The position numbers and the translations under genes were made by a program. This document shows positions 1-8,095 of a stretch of DNA of 64,000 nucleotides, in pieces. Each line of letters starts with the position of its first letter. Position 1 is the first letter of the stretch. This stretch comes from SZAS-7 sp964514655 (GTDB taxonomy: Bacteria > Chlamydiota > Chlamydiia > Chlamydiales > FEN-1388): NCBI GenBank assembly GCA_964514655.1, contig CAZEQY010000006.1:46899-110898 (forward strand). The letters run 5' to 3'. The notes beneath the pieces were generated by a model. It saw only the letters and a program-made list of their open reading frames with translations, was not told where the DNA came from and searched no databases.

Positions 1-44
1 TGCGGCCAACCCTTGCGCGCGATTTTGTTGATGTATGCAAAAGT

Positions 45-701
45 TCAAACTTCATGGCGTACTCGTTTAAGCGTAGAGAGGTTCAGGATAAAGGCAATAG
101 AGAGCTTTATGAGAAAGCTTATAAGTATAACATCAAGAATCTCACTCACAAGGCCCCAAAGGCCAAGGATTGAAAATAACAGCGTGTCGATAAATTGCGA
201 TAAGGTTAGGCATATGCAGTTTCGAGTAAAAAGGGAGAGGTGGTTGGCTTTTGTCTTTAAAAAGTGAAAAAACTGTACATCAAACCATTGTACGCATAAA
301 AATGCAGTGATGGAGGCCATCACAAGGCGCGGCGTTGTAGAAAGAATAAGCTGATATGCGGCTTGTGAGTAGTCGTGGGGACTTGCCTGGTATAGAAGGT
401 GAATCAGCGACATAAGCACAAAAAAGACAAGCATGATGAATGATATCCACACGCCCTTTTTTGCCTCTTCTTTGCCATAGTATTCTTGCATAAGGTTTAG
501 GCCAAGAGCGCAGTTTACCGCGTATACATCGCTACAGGTTACCGTAAAGCCATATAGAGAAATTTGTTTGAGCACAAATAGATTTGCAAGCACAGGCTGA
601 AGGCCTATCCAGCACATGAGGCCCGTCTTGCCAAATTTCATGCATGGCCACAAAAAGAGCCCCGCAATAAAAAGATGTAATATAAGTAAAATTTCGTTCA
701 T
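45..701 (-). CDS. VUT/YhhQ-family queuosine-precursor transporter
   Basis: A 218-residue polytopic membrane protein with about six hydrophobic helices. The stretch reading SDVYAVNCALGLNLMQEYYG followed by KEEA and an amphipathic loop matches the conserved SD..N..G.....QE.yGk..A signature of the VUT (YhhQ, DUF165) family, which imports queuosine precursors such as preQ0, preQ1 or queuine. Chlamydiae are known to carry a member and to salvage queuine from the host. The ATG start at 699-701 is the first available; no clear ribosome site precedes it, so it may depend on read-through from the thioredoxin gene whose stop lies 29 bases upstream. The family call is solid; the exact substrate is inferred. 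Confidence 0.8.
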   Translation of the reverse strand: MNEILLILHLFIAGLFLWPCMKFGKTGLMCWIGLQPVLANLFVLKQISLYGFTVTCSDVYAVNCALGLNLMQEYYGKEEAKKGVWISFIMLVFFVLMSLIHLLYQASPHDYSQAAYQLILSTTPRLVMASITAFLCVQWFDVQFFHFLKTKANHLSLFTRNCICLTLSQFIDTLLFSILGLWGLVSEILDVILISFLIKLSIAFILNLSTLKRVRHEV

Positions 702-724
702 ATAGTATAAGTAGTATACTATAT
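700..724. promoter_or_regulatory. Perfect 9-bp inverted repeat over the start of the VUT gene
   Basis: The arms ATATAGTAT (700-708) and ATACTATAT (716-724) are perfectly complementary around a 7-base spacer. They sit between the thioredoxin gene and the VUT start codon and include a TATACT-like -10 on the minus strand. This could be an operator or an AT-rich promoter with fortuitous symmetry. Confidence 0.35.
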
Positions 725-730
725 AGGTGC

Positions 731-1681
731 TTAAGTTCCAAAGCTAAAGGTGTAGAAGGAGATACCTGGGGGAACCCAGAGGGTGATGGTGTGTGTGCCA
801 ACCTCTCCTTGTTGGTCTACAAGGTCATACTTTCTATCACCGCTAAGAAAAATTTGACCTTCTGCGTTTATATCGGATGTGTAAAATTCTTTTTTTAGAG
901 GTTTACCATCAAGATAGACTGTGATTGGGTCCGCACTTGAGCCTGCTATGACAGCATGAACCTTGCCGGCTGTAACCTTGAGCTCGATTTGGCAGTTAGA
1001 GCCTGCGCTTGTGATGCTGTCCGGGGCCACTCTCCATAGTCCCTTAATACCGACGGTATCGTCACGAAGCGGGGGTTTGAAGGTGTACGCGTGCACCTTA
1101 TTTGGCTCTATGTGAATTTCTGGGGCATAATTTTCTGCTCGAGATGAGCCTAAATAGATTTCTGTCGTTATACTTTTTCTTGGTGATTCAGGAAGTTCAC
1201 TTTCTATGGCCGCAAGTCCAAGCTGAGCTCTAATAGCATTTTCAAGTTCAAGGTATTTGCCTTCGCCAATATGTGTGAAGACGATTTCTCCTTCTTTATT
1301 CACTAGATAGGTTGTAGGCCAGTATTTATTTCGGTAGGCTCGCCATGTTTTATAGTCGTTGTCTAGTCCTACAGGATACTGTATACCAAAGCGCTTTACG
1401 GCAGCTTTTACGTTTTCAATAGATTGCTCAAAAGCAAATTCTGGCGTATGAATGCCTATAACGGTAAAGCCTTTATCTTTGTAGGTGTTATACCAGGTGT
1501 TTAGATGAGGTATTGTGCGGATGCAGTTAATGCATGTATAGTCCCAAAAGTCAATGAGAACTACCTGTCCGCGCAAATTTTCCAAATTCTGTGGCTCAGA
1601 ATTAACCCACTTAGAAATTCCTTGAAAATTTGGTGCAATAGGGGCTGTAAGCAATGTAAGTGCGCATAAAAGAAGATGCAT
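731..1681 (-). CDS. Exported thioredoxin-fold protein with DipZ-type C-terminal domain
   Basis: 316 residues. A short hydrophobic N-terminus (MHLLLCALTLLTAPIAP) is a signal peptide or anchor. Residues about 25-155 form a thioredoxin/TlpA-like fold with the redox pair Cys50-Ile-Asn-Cys53 and a cis-proline segment (YWPTTYLV). The remaining ~160 residues form a beta-rich domain resembling the one at the end of DipZ proteins (thioredoxin plus carbohydrate-binding-like fold). DipZ normally also has a DsbD-like membrane domain that passes electrons inward; none is present here or in the flanking genes. It probably acts in the periplasm as a disulfide oxidoreductase. The start is supported by an AGAGGTG ribosome site seven bases upstream. 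Divergent from the MOSC gene. Confidence 0.8.
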   Translation of the reverse strand: MHLLLCALTLLTAPIAPNFQGISKWVNSEPQNLENLRGQVVLIDFWDYTCINCIRTIPHLNTWYNTYKDKGFTVIGIHTPEFAFEQSIENVKAAVKRFGIQYPVGLDNDYKTWRAYRNKYWPTTYLVNKEGEIVFTHIGEGKYLELENAIRAQLGLAAIESELPESPRKSITTEIYLGSSRAENYAPEIHIEPNKVHAYTFKPPLRDDTVGIKGLWRVAPDSITSAGSNCQIELKVTAGKVHAVIAGSSADPITVYLDGKPLKKEFYTSDINAEGQIFLSGDRKYDLVDQQGEVGTHTITLWVPPGISFYTFSFGT

Positions 1682-1763
1682 AGATCACCTCTTCTGTTGC
1701 TATACTCAAAATATCGATTTTTGAATAGTAGAGATAATACTCAATTAGGTAATCTTGTTGGCG

Positions 1764-2570
1764 ATGAAGAAAAAGTACTTGTCGGAACTGCATATTTATC
1801 CCGTTAAGTCATGTAAGGGGATGTCGCTTCGTAGCGTAAAGGTGGGTCCAAAAGGTCCTGCTATGGACCGTCGTTGGATGGTTGTTGATAAAGATGGCCG
1901 ATTCCTTTCGCAGCGTGTGCTTCCTAAAATGGCAATAATCCATGCTTACTTTGATGATCGCTACCTTTTTCTTTCTGCTCCGGGAATGGTGCCACTCATG
2001 GTGCCTAATGCGCCGGCTTCTGAAACGCGCGATGTGGTGGTGTGGAAGGATACGTGCCATGCCCACGATATGGGAGACAAGGCAGCATCTTGGATCAGTG
2101 AATTTCTCAAAACGGAAGCTCGTCTTGTCTTTTTACCTGAAGAGTCCATTAGAAAGGTAAATCCTGACTACGCAACAAATCCTGAAAATCAGGTTGGCTT
2201 TGCTGACGGCTTTCCATTTTTATTGATATCTGAAAACTCTCTTCAGGATCTCTGTAAGCGCATTGGCAGAAAACTGCGGATGAACCGCTTTCGCCCAAAC
2301 CTTGTCGTAGCTAACTGCGAGCCTTATGAAGAAGATAGCTGGAAGAAAGTTCAGATCGGTGAGATTATCTTTCACTTTGTAAAACCATGCTCGCGCTGCA
2401 TTATTCCAACAGTTGATCAAGAGCGCGCTGAATCAAGCCCTGAGCCTCTTGCAACGCTATCTCGCTTCCGAAAAGTAGACGGCCGCATTCTCTTTGGCCA
2501 AAATCTAATCCACGAAGGTACCGGCACTATCGAAGTCGGCACCGAAGTCAAAATCCTCGAACGCCACTAA
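1764..2570 (+). CDS. MOSC-domain protein (YcbX/mARC-like)
   Basis: About 268 residues. The N-terminal MOSC beta-barrel begins LSELHIYPVKSCKGM, the typical opening of the family, followed by DRRWMVVD and FLSQR. The C-terminal MOSC domain contains RFRPNLVV and KPCSRCIIPTVDQ, where the cysteine is the conserved molybdenum-cofactor ligand. YcbX and mARC proteins use molybdenum cofactor to reduce N-hydroxylated compounds. The ATG at 1764 is preferred over an in-frame TTG nine bases upstream. The gene is divergent from the thioredoxin gene, sharing an ~80-base promoter region. No molybdopterin synthesis gene lies in this window, so the cofactor source is unresolved. Confidence 0.85.
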   Translation: MKKKYLSELHIYPVKSCKGMSLRSVKVGPKGPAMDRRWMVVDKDGRFLSQRVLPKMAIIHAYFDDRYLFLSAPGMVPLMVPNAPASETRDVVVWKDTCHAHDMGDKAASWISEFLKTEARLVFLPEESIRKVNPDYATNPENQVGFADGFPFLLISENSLQDLCKRIGRKLRMNRFRPNLVVANCEPYEEDSWKKVQIGEIIFHFVKPCSRCIIPTVDQERAESSPEPLATLSRFRKVDGRILFGQNLIHEGTGTIEVGTEVKILERH

Positions 2571-2698
2571 TTGTCTCTCTCGTTTCAGATTTTTTGATCG
2601 CGTACGAAAAATGTCTTTCAAAAAATGCGCAAAATACCTATTTACCAGAAAAAAAGCAACTATTTGTTACTGGGCTAATAATATTTCGGGGATAGAAT

Positions 2699-4012
2699 AT
2701 GGCAAGCGTATCGAGGGCGGGCAAGGCGCATCGACATGTACATGGGCACCACAGCGAAGTCAAGAAAGGTGGTAGGGCGGTAAAAAAGGGCTCAAACATA
2801 TCTCAGCATGAGGTTCATAGCGATCCTAAAATTAAAAAGATCGCGGAACTTGTGCTTCGAGCTAAGTCGTGGACAAGTGAATCTGAAGCTAAGCGAATTA
2901 TCCAAAAGCACGGTCAACACAAATTTGAACGCATGCTTATGGCGTGCGAAAATATCACAAAGCTTTCACAAGATGTTGGGCTTACAAAAGATCAACTTTT
3001 TAAGATGGCAAAGTACATAGAAGTTAAGCTGCCACAAAAAGTAAAGCATGGTAAGGCTTATCTCAAAAAAGAAAAAACAGGTCTTGCGCGCACGATTGAA
3101 TTTAAGTCTAATCGTGCCTTTATCCACCTAAAGACTCACGGTGTACAAGCCTTAGGGGCGGGCGTACATAAGCGAGTAACCATTTCAATAATGTATGCAG
3201 CGCATAAGCCTGAAATCGTTGCAAATGGGGTTGGCGACGCTACAGTAATGAAAGAGGGCAAAGTTCTTAAAAAACTTAGAGGCTCTGAAGGCATTGCAAA
3301 GACATATGCAGTCAGCAGCCACAAGTCTGATCACAAAAAAGTCTACTCGATCATCAGCAAACTATATAACGCTCGCACAGTGCGTCACTATGAATACAAC
3401 AGATCCTCTATGAACCATGATGAGGAAGTCTATATTGCGCGCGATCTCATGAAAGGGCTAGAGAGTATGCATGCAAAACGCATGGCACACCGCGACCTTC
3501 ATAGCGGCAATTTTATGGTGAATAGACAAGAAGATCCCGATACCAAAAAAGTCAAAATTACTGCGGCATTAATTGACTTTGGCCAAGTTGTCTCCTTTGA
3601 CAAGGCTAAAAAACTGGTGCCTCGGATTGAAGTATCACGTCACCTTATTACTCCCGAAAGCCTTATTAAGGGCAAGCATAGGGTTGATGTTCGTAAGGTT
3701 GAGGCATTTGCTGTTGGCTGCAGCCTCTATCATCTCTTCTTCGGAAGCGGACCTGAATGGTGCGAGATGATGCGAGAGCAGCAAGTAAAGAAAATGAGCA
3801 AACGTAAGAGAAAAGAGCTATCGAACCGTCTTATAACAGAAATTTACCAAACTATCGACAAGCGTAGAAAAGAGCTTGCTGCAAGTAATCTTGAACGCAA
3901 AGACCTTGCTGAAGTTATTTTTAAACTACTAGATCCTAGCGCAAAAGAACGGTCTGCGCCCCACAAGGCCAGAAAACAGCTAGATCAGATCATCAAAAAG
4001 ATGGAATCTTAG
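2699..4012 (+). CDS. Protein-kinase-like protein, candidate effector
   Basis: 437 residues, very rich in Lys and His. Residues 1-60 are basic and low complexity; residues about 60-140 are helical. The C-terminal two thirds resemble a eukaryotic-like Ser/Thr kinase: catalytic loop MAHRDLHSGNFMV with Asp266 and Asn271, and a metal-binding DFG at Asp293-Gly295 (LIDFGQVV). The N-lobe is degenerate: LGAGVHKRV may stand for the glycine loop, and I cannot place the usual VAIK lysine. It may be an active but divergent kinase or an aminoglycoside/APH-like member of the fold. A GGGG ribosome site lies about eight bases before the start. Its neighbours are unrelated, which is usual for dispersed effectors. 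Confidence 0.6.
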   Translation: MASVSRAGKAHRHVHGHHSEVKKGGRAVKKGSNISQHEVHSDPKIKKIAELVLRAKSWTSESEAKRIIQKHGQHKFERMLMACENITKLSQDVGLTKDQLFKMAKYIEVKLPQKVKHGKAYLKKEKTGLARTIEFKSNRAFIHLKTHGVQALGAGVHKRVTISIMYAAHKPEIVANGVGDATVMKEGKVLKKLRGSEGIAKTYAVSSHKSDHKKVYSIISKLYNARTVRHYEYNRSSMNHDEEVYIARDLMKGLESMHAKRMAHRDLHSGNFMVNRQEDPDTKKVKITAALIDFGQVVSFDKAKKLVPRIEVSRHLITPESLIKGKHRVDVRKVEAFAVGCSLYHLFFGSGPEWCEMMREQQVKKMSKRKRKELSNRLITEIYQTIDKRRKELAASNLERKDLAEVIFKLLDPSAKERSAPHKARKQLDQIIKKMES

Positions 4013-4086
4013 TCGGCTTTTGCATATATTTCTCTCTAAAGTCAATCGGGCTGAAGAGTTGGTCCAATAACATAATATATGGCAGT

Positions 4087-4183
4087 GATTGGACTTCGTG
4101 CCCTTGCCCGTGTCCCTGCCCGCTAATTAATACTTAAAATAGCGGGCAAGGGCACAGGCAAGGGCATGGGCACGAAATCAATT
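4087..4183. repeat. Large imperfect inverted repeat made of GGGCAN/NTGCCC words
   Basis: The left arm 4087-4124 and right arm 4141-4183 pair over most of their length around a 16-base AT-rich loop. Each arm is a run of six-base words: TGCCC-type on the left, and GGGCAA, GGGCAC, AGGCAA, GGGCAT, GGGCAC on the right. It lies between the stop of the kinase-like gene and the ribosome site of the lipoprotein gene. It could act as a terminator hairpin, though no T-run follows. Confidence 0.8.
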
Positions 4184-4216
4184 CTTCTTACACGATATGT
4201 AAATAAAGGAGATTAT

Positions 4217-5080
4217 ATGCAAAAACTGATTGTATTTTGTGCTGTTGGTATTGTCAGTTTACTTTCTTCTTGTCAGCGTCAATACCCAAAGCCTACTGAT
4301 CGTGAAAGTGTTCAAAAGGTTCGCGAGACAATGTGTCCGTTAGTTACGGAAGAAAAGGAGCTAAACCCCTACGGTTCTTTGCTTTATGCTGAGCGTATGA
4401 AGGATACCTATATTGAAAATGTCGGCGCTGTTGCAACTTATAGATTTCTTGCGCGTCGCTTTCCGCCTGCAGGAAAGTACCTCCTTGCTTCAGAAAACCT
4501 CGGCTGTCCAAGACAGCCCTATGCGTGGTATGATGTTGATGATGATGGTCAGCTTGGTCGTCAGATAGATACAGGCACTCTTATGCTCGATAATGAGCTC
4601 ATACTTATGTTTGACTACTGTAAGGGTGAGTCAGTGGATTATTGGCTTGTTGCTCAAGATGGCAAAGCAAGACAGTGTGTGACCGTGGTGCCCTATCCGA
4701 TTGCTGTAGAAGCGCGCGATGGAGCTCAAATTTCTGTAAGGCGCCTTACCTACGATGCAGGCCTTGTTTTGCTGGAAGGAAAGGACTTTAATCCTGATGA
4801 ACAGATCCTCGTTTCATCTCAATCAGGCACAAATAGAATAGATAATGTGCCAATTACCTGTATAAATGGCAAATTTAGCATGCTACTAGAACCATCTGCC
4901 TTGGGAAGAAGTGGTGGTCTTGCCTACGTAGACGTTCGCCGTTTTAAAGAGCTACTGACCCTAGAGTATGACTGGGGCTCTGAAGCTACAAACGCTAAAA
5001 AACGCCTTGCTAATACCGCTCGTATACAACCAGATGCGCTCGTACGTCTTCCTACTGATCTAAATGTTATTAGAAAATAA
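4217..5080 (+). CDS. Predicted lipoprotein of unknown function
   Basis: 287 residues. The start at 4217 has a strong AAAGGAG site six bases upstream and yields a lipoprotein signal: charged MQK, a hydrophobic core, then the lipobox LSSC with Cys near residue 19. An in-frame upstream ATG at 4166 would bury the signal and is rejected. The mature part contains several cysteines (CPLV, LGCPRQ, DYCKG, RQCVT, ITCING), so disulfides are likely. No recognised domain. It sits just after the 4.1-kb inverted repeat. Confidence 0.7.
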   Translation: MQKLIVFCAVGIVSLLSSCQRQYPKPTDRESVQKVRETMCPLVTEEKELNPYGSLLYAERMKDTYIENVGAVATYRFLARRFPPAGKYLLASENLGCPRQPYAWYDVDDDGQLGRQIDTGTLMLDNELILMFDYCKGESVDYWLVAQDGKARQCVTVVPYPIAVEARDGAQISVRRLTYDAGLVLLEGKDFNPDEQILVSSQSGTNRIDNVPITCINGKFSMLLEPSALGRSGGLAYVDVRRFKELLTLEYDWGSEATNAKKRLANTARIQPDALVRLPTDLNVIRK

Positions 5081-5126
5081 TTGACATTTGATCTCTTGAT
5101 CGAGTAGGTTGCGGGAAATACGAAGC

Positions 5127-6155
5127 ATGGGGCTTATCGTGGTTCTCGCTAAAGAAGTTATCATTATTACCGGATGTAGCGGCCGTACCGGCACGCGAGT
5201 CGCTCACAAATTTGCCGACCCTCGCTTTAGTGTCATTGGCCTTGATATTGTCCCCCCAAGGATATCGACAACTAACTTTGAGTTTATCTCATGTGATATT
5301 AGGTCTCAAACCCAGCTAAAAGCGACTTTTGACCGTATACGAGACAAACATGGCAGCCACATAGCGTCAATTATCCATTTAGCTTCTTGCGAAGGCACTA
5401 ATTTACTTATAGAAAATGCCCTTACATTTCAGCTTGAGCAGTTTTTATTTGTAAGTAGCTTGCTTGTGTATGCATCTTGCGAGCCCGGGCAGCGCATTAC
5501 TGAACACTGGCCAATAGATCCAAGTTCTGACTATGCCCGCTCAAAATTGCGTGCAGAAGAGGTTTTAAGAAGTAAGCATGGACAAATACCCCTTGTGATA
5601 CTTCGTAAGGCTCCTACTTATGATGATGGCTGCCATAATTTGCAACTTGCTCAGCAGATACAGCGCATCTATGAAAGACTCTCAATTGCGCTTTTTTACC
5701 CAGGAAACCTTACACACGGCACGGCATATTTGCATCTAGATGACCTTGCAGATGCGATTTGGCTGGCAGTTCAAAGGCGCTTTAGTTTGCCAAAAGAGAC
5801 CACGATGATTGTGGCAGAGCCCGTGACAGTAAGCTATGGAGAGCTCCAAAAGGTGATTGGGCTTTTATGTTACGGTGAAGAATGCCACACCTGGTCACTT
5901 CCTAAATGGCTTGCTAAGTCAATAGTTCACGGCTTTAAAAAGATGCCATTTTTGCCTGAGCTTGGTGTTGAAGACTACATGATAGATGAAGCAGATGGCA
6001 ACTATGCAGCAGACATAAGCTATATTCAAGACACTCTTGGCTGGGCACTGAAACATAGTTTTAGGCAAACCTTGCCTAAAATGATTGCATCGCTTAAAGA
6101 AAATCCATTGGCCTGGTATCGCGAAAATGGTCTTACTTATCCGAAGCAAAAATGA
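5127..6155 (+). CDS. NAD-dependent epimerase/dehydratase (extended SDR)
   Basis: About 342 residues. The dinucleotide-binding motif GCSGRTG near the N-terminus, a Rossmann alternation, the active-site tyrosine segment YARSKLRAE (Tyr-x-x-x-Lys) and a downstream LRKAPTYDDG segment mark an extended short-chain dehydrogenase/reductase. Substrate unknown; nucleotide-sugar epimerase or reductase are the usual roles. The ATG at 5127 follows a GGGAA site at a normal distance; a TTG at 5109 is an alternative. It is the first gene of a compact set with the micro-ORF at 6163 and the DUF2156 gene at 6297, so its product may act on a lipid or envelope precursor. Confidence 0.75.
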   Translation: MGLIVVLAKEVIIITGCSGRTGTRVAHKFADPRFSVIGLDIVPPRISTTNFEFISCDIRSQTQLKATFDRIRDKHGSHIASIIHLASCEGTNLLIENALTFQLEQFLFVSSLLVYASCEPGQRITEHWPIDPSSDYARSKLRAEEVLRSKHGQIPLVILRKAPTYDDGCHNLQLAQQIQRIYERLSIALFYPGNLTHGTAYLHLDDLADAIWLAVQRRFSLPKETTMIVAEPVTVSYGELQKVIGLLCYGEECHTWSLPKWLAKSIVHGFKKMPFLPELGVEDYMIDEADGNYAADISYIQDTLGWALKHSFRQTLPKMIASLKENPLAWYRENGLTYPKQK

Positions 6156-6162
6156 GGAACTA

Positions 6163-6300
6163 ATGAACGACGACGTGTATGAAGCACATGAATATGAACC
6201 TGCTGGCTATCCTAAGCAGGCAGTACGTACTAAACGCAAGTTTTGGCAGAATATCTGGAGGATAGCGTTTAAGTCGCTTTTATCGAGAAGCAGAAGATGA
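6163..6300 (+). CDS. 45-residue basic peptide coupled to the next gene
   Basis: The ORF starts seven bases after the SDR stop with a GAGGAA site and ends in an ATGA overlap with the DUF2156 gene. It encodes an acidic head (NDDVYEAHEYEP) and a basic tail with an amphipathic segment (KRKFWQNIWRIAFKSLL). Position and overlap argue that it is translated, either as a small membrane-associated peptide or as a translational coupler. I recognise no family. Confidence 0.55.
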   Translation: MNDDVYEAHEYEPAGYPKQAVRTKRKFWQNIWRIAFKSLLSRSRR

Positions 6301-7097
6301 AATTCGAGCCTCTTGGGCTATCACACCGCGCGCTACTTGAAAAACCACTTAAAGAGAGCGGTGTAACACTTTCAGAATATAGTTTTAGCTGTTTATACCT
6401 TTTTCGATCTGTACATGCATATGAAGTGTGTATAGAAGGCCCCCTTTGCATTAAGGGGCTTACTTATGATGGCATGTCCTACTATATGCCAATTTCACCT
6501 GCATCCTTTATCCAGCTTCAAGATGCTCCAGGACTACTTTATCCCATTCCTGAAGAATGGCTGGGCATGGTATCTGGCCGGAAGGCAACTTACAACGATG
6601 CTGATAGCGATTACATATATGACACCTTGCAGCTAAGTCAGTATAGGGGCCTTGCCAAGAAGCGAAACCTCGTACACCAGTTTGAAAAGCAATATGAAGC
6701 TGAGTGCTTTGATCTAACAAAAGAACGCTTTCAAGATGCTCTACAAGTATTATCTATCCGGCAAGATGATGAGGGTGACCTTGCAGCATGCAAAGAGGCA
6801 ATAGAGCTACTTGAAACGCTCAAACTTGATGGAAAGATCTACTACGTAGAAAACAAGCCAGTAGCCCTTATCATTGGCGAGCCGCTCGGCCAAGACACCT
6901 ACGTGATACACTTTGCAAAAGCCGATATTGCCTATAAAGGCATCTACCAATACCTCTACCAGACTTTTTGCCGCACTTTAGAAAATCGCTACAGCTTTAT
7001 CAACATGGAACAAGACCTCGGCCGCGAAGAGCTTCGCCACGCCAAACATTCTTATCATCCGCTTCGGCAAGCGCGAAAATTTCGTCTGTCAAAATAA
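6297..7097 (+). CDS. DUF2156 (phosphatidylglycerol lysyltransferase C-terminal-like) protein
   Basis: 266 residues without membrane segments. The pattern SEYSFSCLYLFRSVHAYEV, then GMSYYMPI and a later GEPLGQDTYVIHFAKA, is that of the tandem-GNAT fold found as DUF2156 and as the catalytic half of MprF-type aminoacyl-phosphatidylglycerol synthases. The membrane flippase half of MprF is absent. Standalone DUF2156 proteins are common and mostly uncharacterised; acyl or aminoacyl transfer is a reasonable inference. Translation is coupled to the preceding micro-ORF by an ATGA overlap. Confidence 0.7.
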   Translation: MKFEPLGLSHRALLEKPLKESGVTLSEYSFSCLYLFRSVHAYEVCIEGPLCIKGLTYDGMSYYMPISPASFIQLQDAPGLLYPIPEEWLGMVSGRKATYNDADSDYIYDTLQLSQYRGLAKKRNLVHQFEKQYEAECFDLTKERFQDALQVLSIRQDDEGDLAACKEAIELLETLKLDGKIYYVENKPVALIIGEPLGQDTYVIHFAKADIAYKGIYQYLYQTFCRTLENRYSFINMEQDLGREELRHAKHSYHPLRQARKFRLSK

Positions 7098-7106
7098 TTC
7101 TTTATT

Positions 7107-7134
7107 TTGTGTATTTGGCCAAATAGCTTATACT
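7107..7134 (+). promoter_or_regulatory. Promoter with a 14-bp palindrome in its spacer
   Basis: TTGTGT (7107-7112) and TATACT (7129-7134), 16 bases apart, form a sigma70-like promoter for the small exported protein at 7166. The perfect palindrome TATTTGGCCAAATA (7112-7125) fills the spacer, a typical repressor position. Confidence 0.5.
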
Positions 7135-7165
7135 TCTTGCACACTTTTGTCGTGGGGAGAACCAA

Positions 7166-7387
7166 ATGTTTAATGCTATTTGTTTTTTATTACTATGTAC
7201 TGCACCGCTTATGGCCGAATCGGTAAGCGAGGCGGCTGTACAAACAGGTCGTTATCAACTCGTAGCTAACAACGGCATACTGTATCTTCTGGATACAGCG
7301 ACTGGCGAAGTGTGGAAAGAGTCATATTGGGATGGATGGAAACCTTATTGGCCCCCAATAGCTAGTGAGCTTGAGAAGTTAAAATAA
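7166..7387 (+). CDS. Small exported protein, 73 residues
   Basis: The start has a GGGGAGA site at a good distance. Residues 1-18 form a signal peptide ending LMAES. The ~55-residue mature part has a beta-like pattern (GRYQLVANNGILYLLD, TGEVWK) ending in a Trp-rich segment (YWDGWKPYW). No family recognised. It has its own promoter and ends 35 bases before the carbonic anhydrase start. Confidence 0.6.
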   Translation: MFNAICFLLLCTAPLMAESVSEAAVQTGRYQLVANNGILYLLDTATGEVWKESYWDGWKPYWPPIASELEKLK

Positions 7388-7422
7388 AAAACGTATAACA
7401 ATAAAAATGAATCAAGGAATTT

Positions 7423-8073
7423 GTGAAACAGCTTTCTCATCTTTTTGAACAAAATTCTTCGTGGGCTCAAGAACTTATTACCCGCGATCCTAACTATTTT
7501 AAAAAGCTCGCTAGAGAACAAAAACCTAAATATCTCTGGATTGGATGTTCTGATAGCCGCGTGCCTGCTAACGAGGTGCTGGGACTTGAGTGCGGGGAGC
7601 TTTTTGTTCATAGAAATGTTGCTAATCTTTTTCCTCATACCGATTTTAATTGCCTTTCTGTTCTCCAATATGCCGTAGATTTTTTAGGTATTGAGCATAT
7701 AATAGTTTGTGGCCATTATGGATGTGGAGGCATTGCGGCAGCAATGACTCAAAATCAATTGGGGCTTCTTGACAATTGGCTACGACATGTTAAAGATGTC
7801 TACGCCCAATCTAAAGATGAGCTTAATTCCATCACAAGTACAAAAGGCCGCTTAGATCGTTTAGCCGAGCTTAATGTTATACAGCAGGTGGCAAACGTCT
7901 GCCATACCAGCATCGTACAAAACGCCTGGGCAAGAAAGCAGCATCTTTGCGTCCATGGATGGATGTATGACATTTCAACAGGCAAACTAAAAGACATAGG
8001 CTGCTGCATAAGCGGCCCGAGCGAAATCCAAAATGTCTACGTCATGCAAAATACTCAAGATAATAGATCTTAA
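7423..8073 (+). CDS. Beta-class carbonic anhydrase
   Basis: 216 residues, normal length. It interconverts CO2 and bicarbonate in the cytoplasm, supplying bicarbonate to carboxylases such as acetyl-CoA carboxylase. Zinc ligands and catalytic residues are present: Cys42-Ser-Asp44-Ser-Arg, the HRNVAN segment, His98 and Cys101 in GHYGCGG. The start is GTG at 7423, chosen because an AAGGAA site lies just upstream and the N-terminus (LSHLFEQNSSWA) matches the family start. Monocistronic; its 3' end faces fabD. Confidence 0.93.
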   Translation: MKQLSHLFEQNSSWAQELITRDPNYFKKLAREQKPKYLWIGCSDSRVPANEVLGLECGELFVHRNVANLFPHTDFNCLSVLQYAVDFLGIEHIIVCGHYGCGGIAAAMTQNQLGLLDNWLRHVKDVYAQSKDELNSITSTKGRLDRLAELNVIQQVANVCHTSIVQNAWARKQHLCVHGWMYDISTGKLKDIGCCISGPSEIQNVYVMQNTQDNRS

Positions 8074-8095
8074 CAACTAGTATACAACAATCGTA

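Noticed and set aside
1..44. Possible end of another gene at the left edge
   Set aside because: Only 44 bases lie beyond the VUT stop; nothing can be supported.
532..801. 89-codon minus-strand frame spanning the thioredoxin-VUT junction
   Set aside because: It overlaps two better-supported genes in another frame and has no family match.
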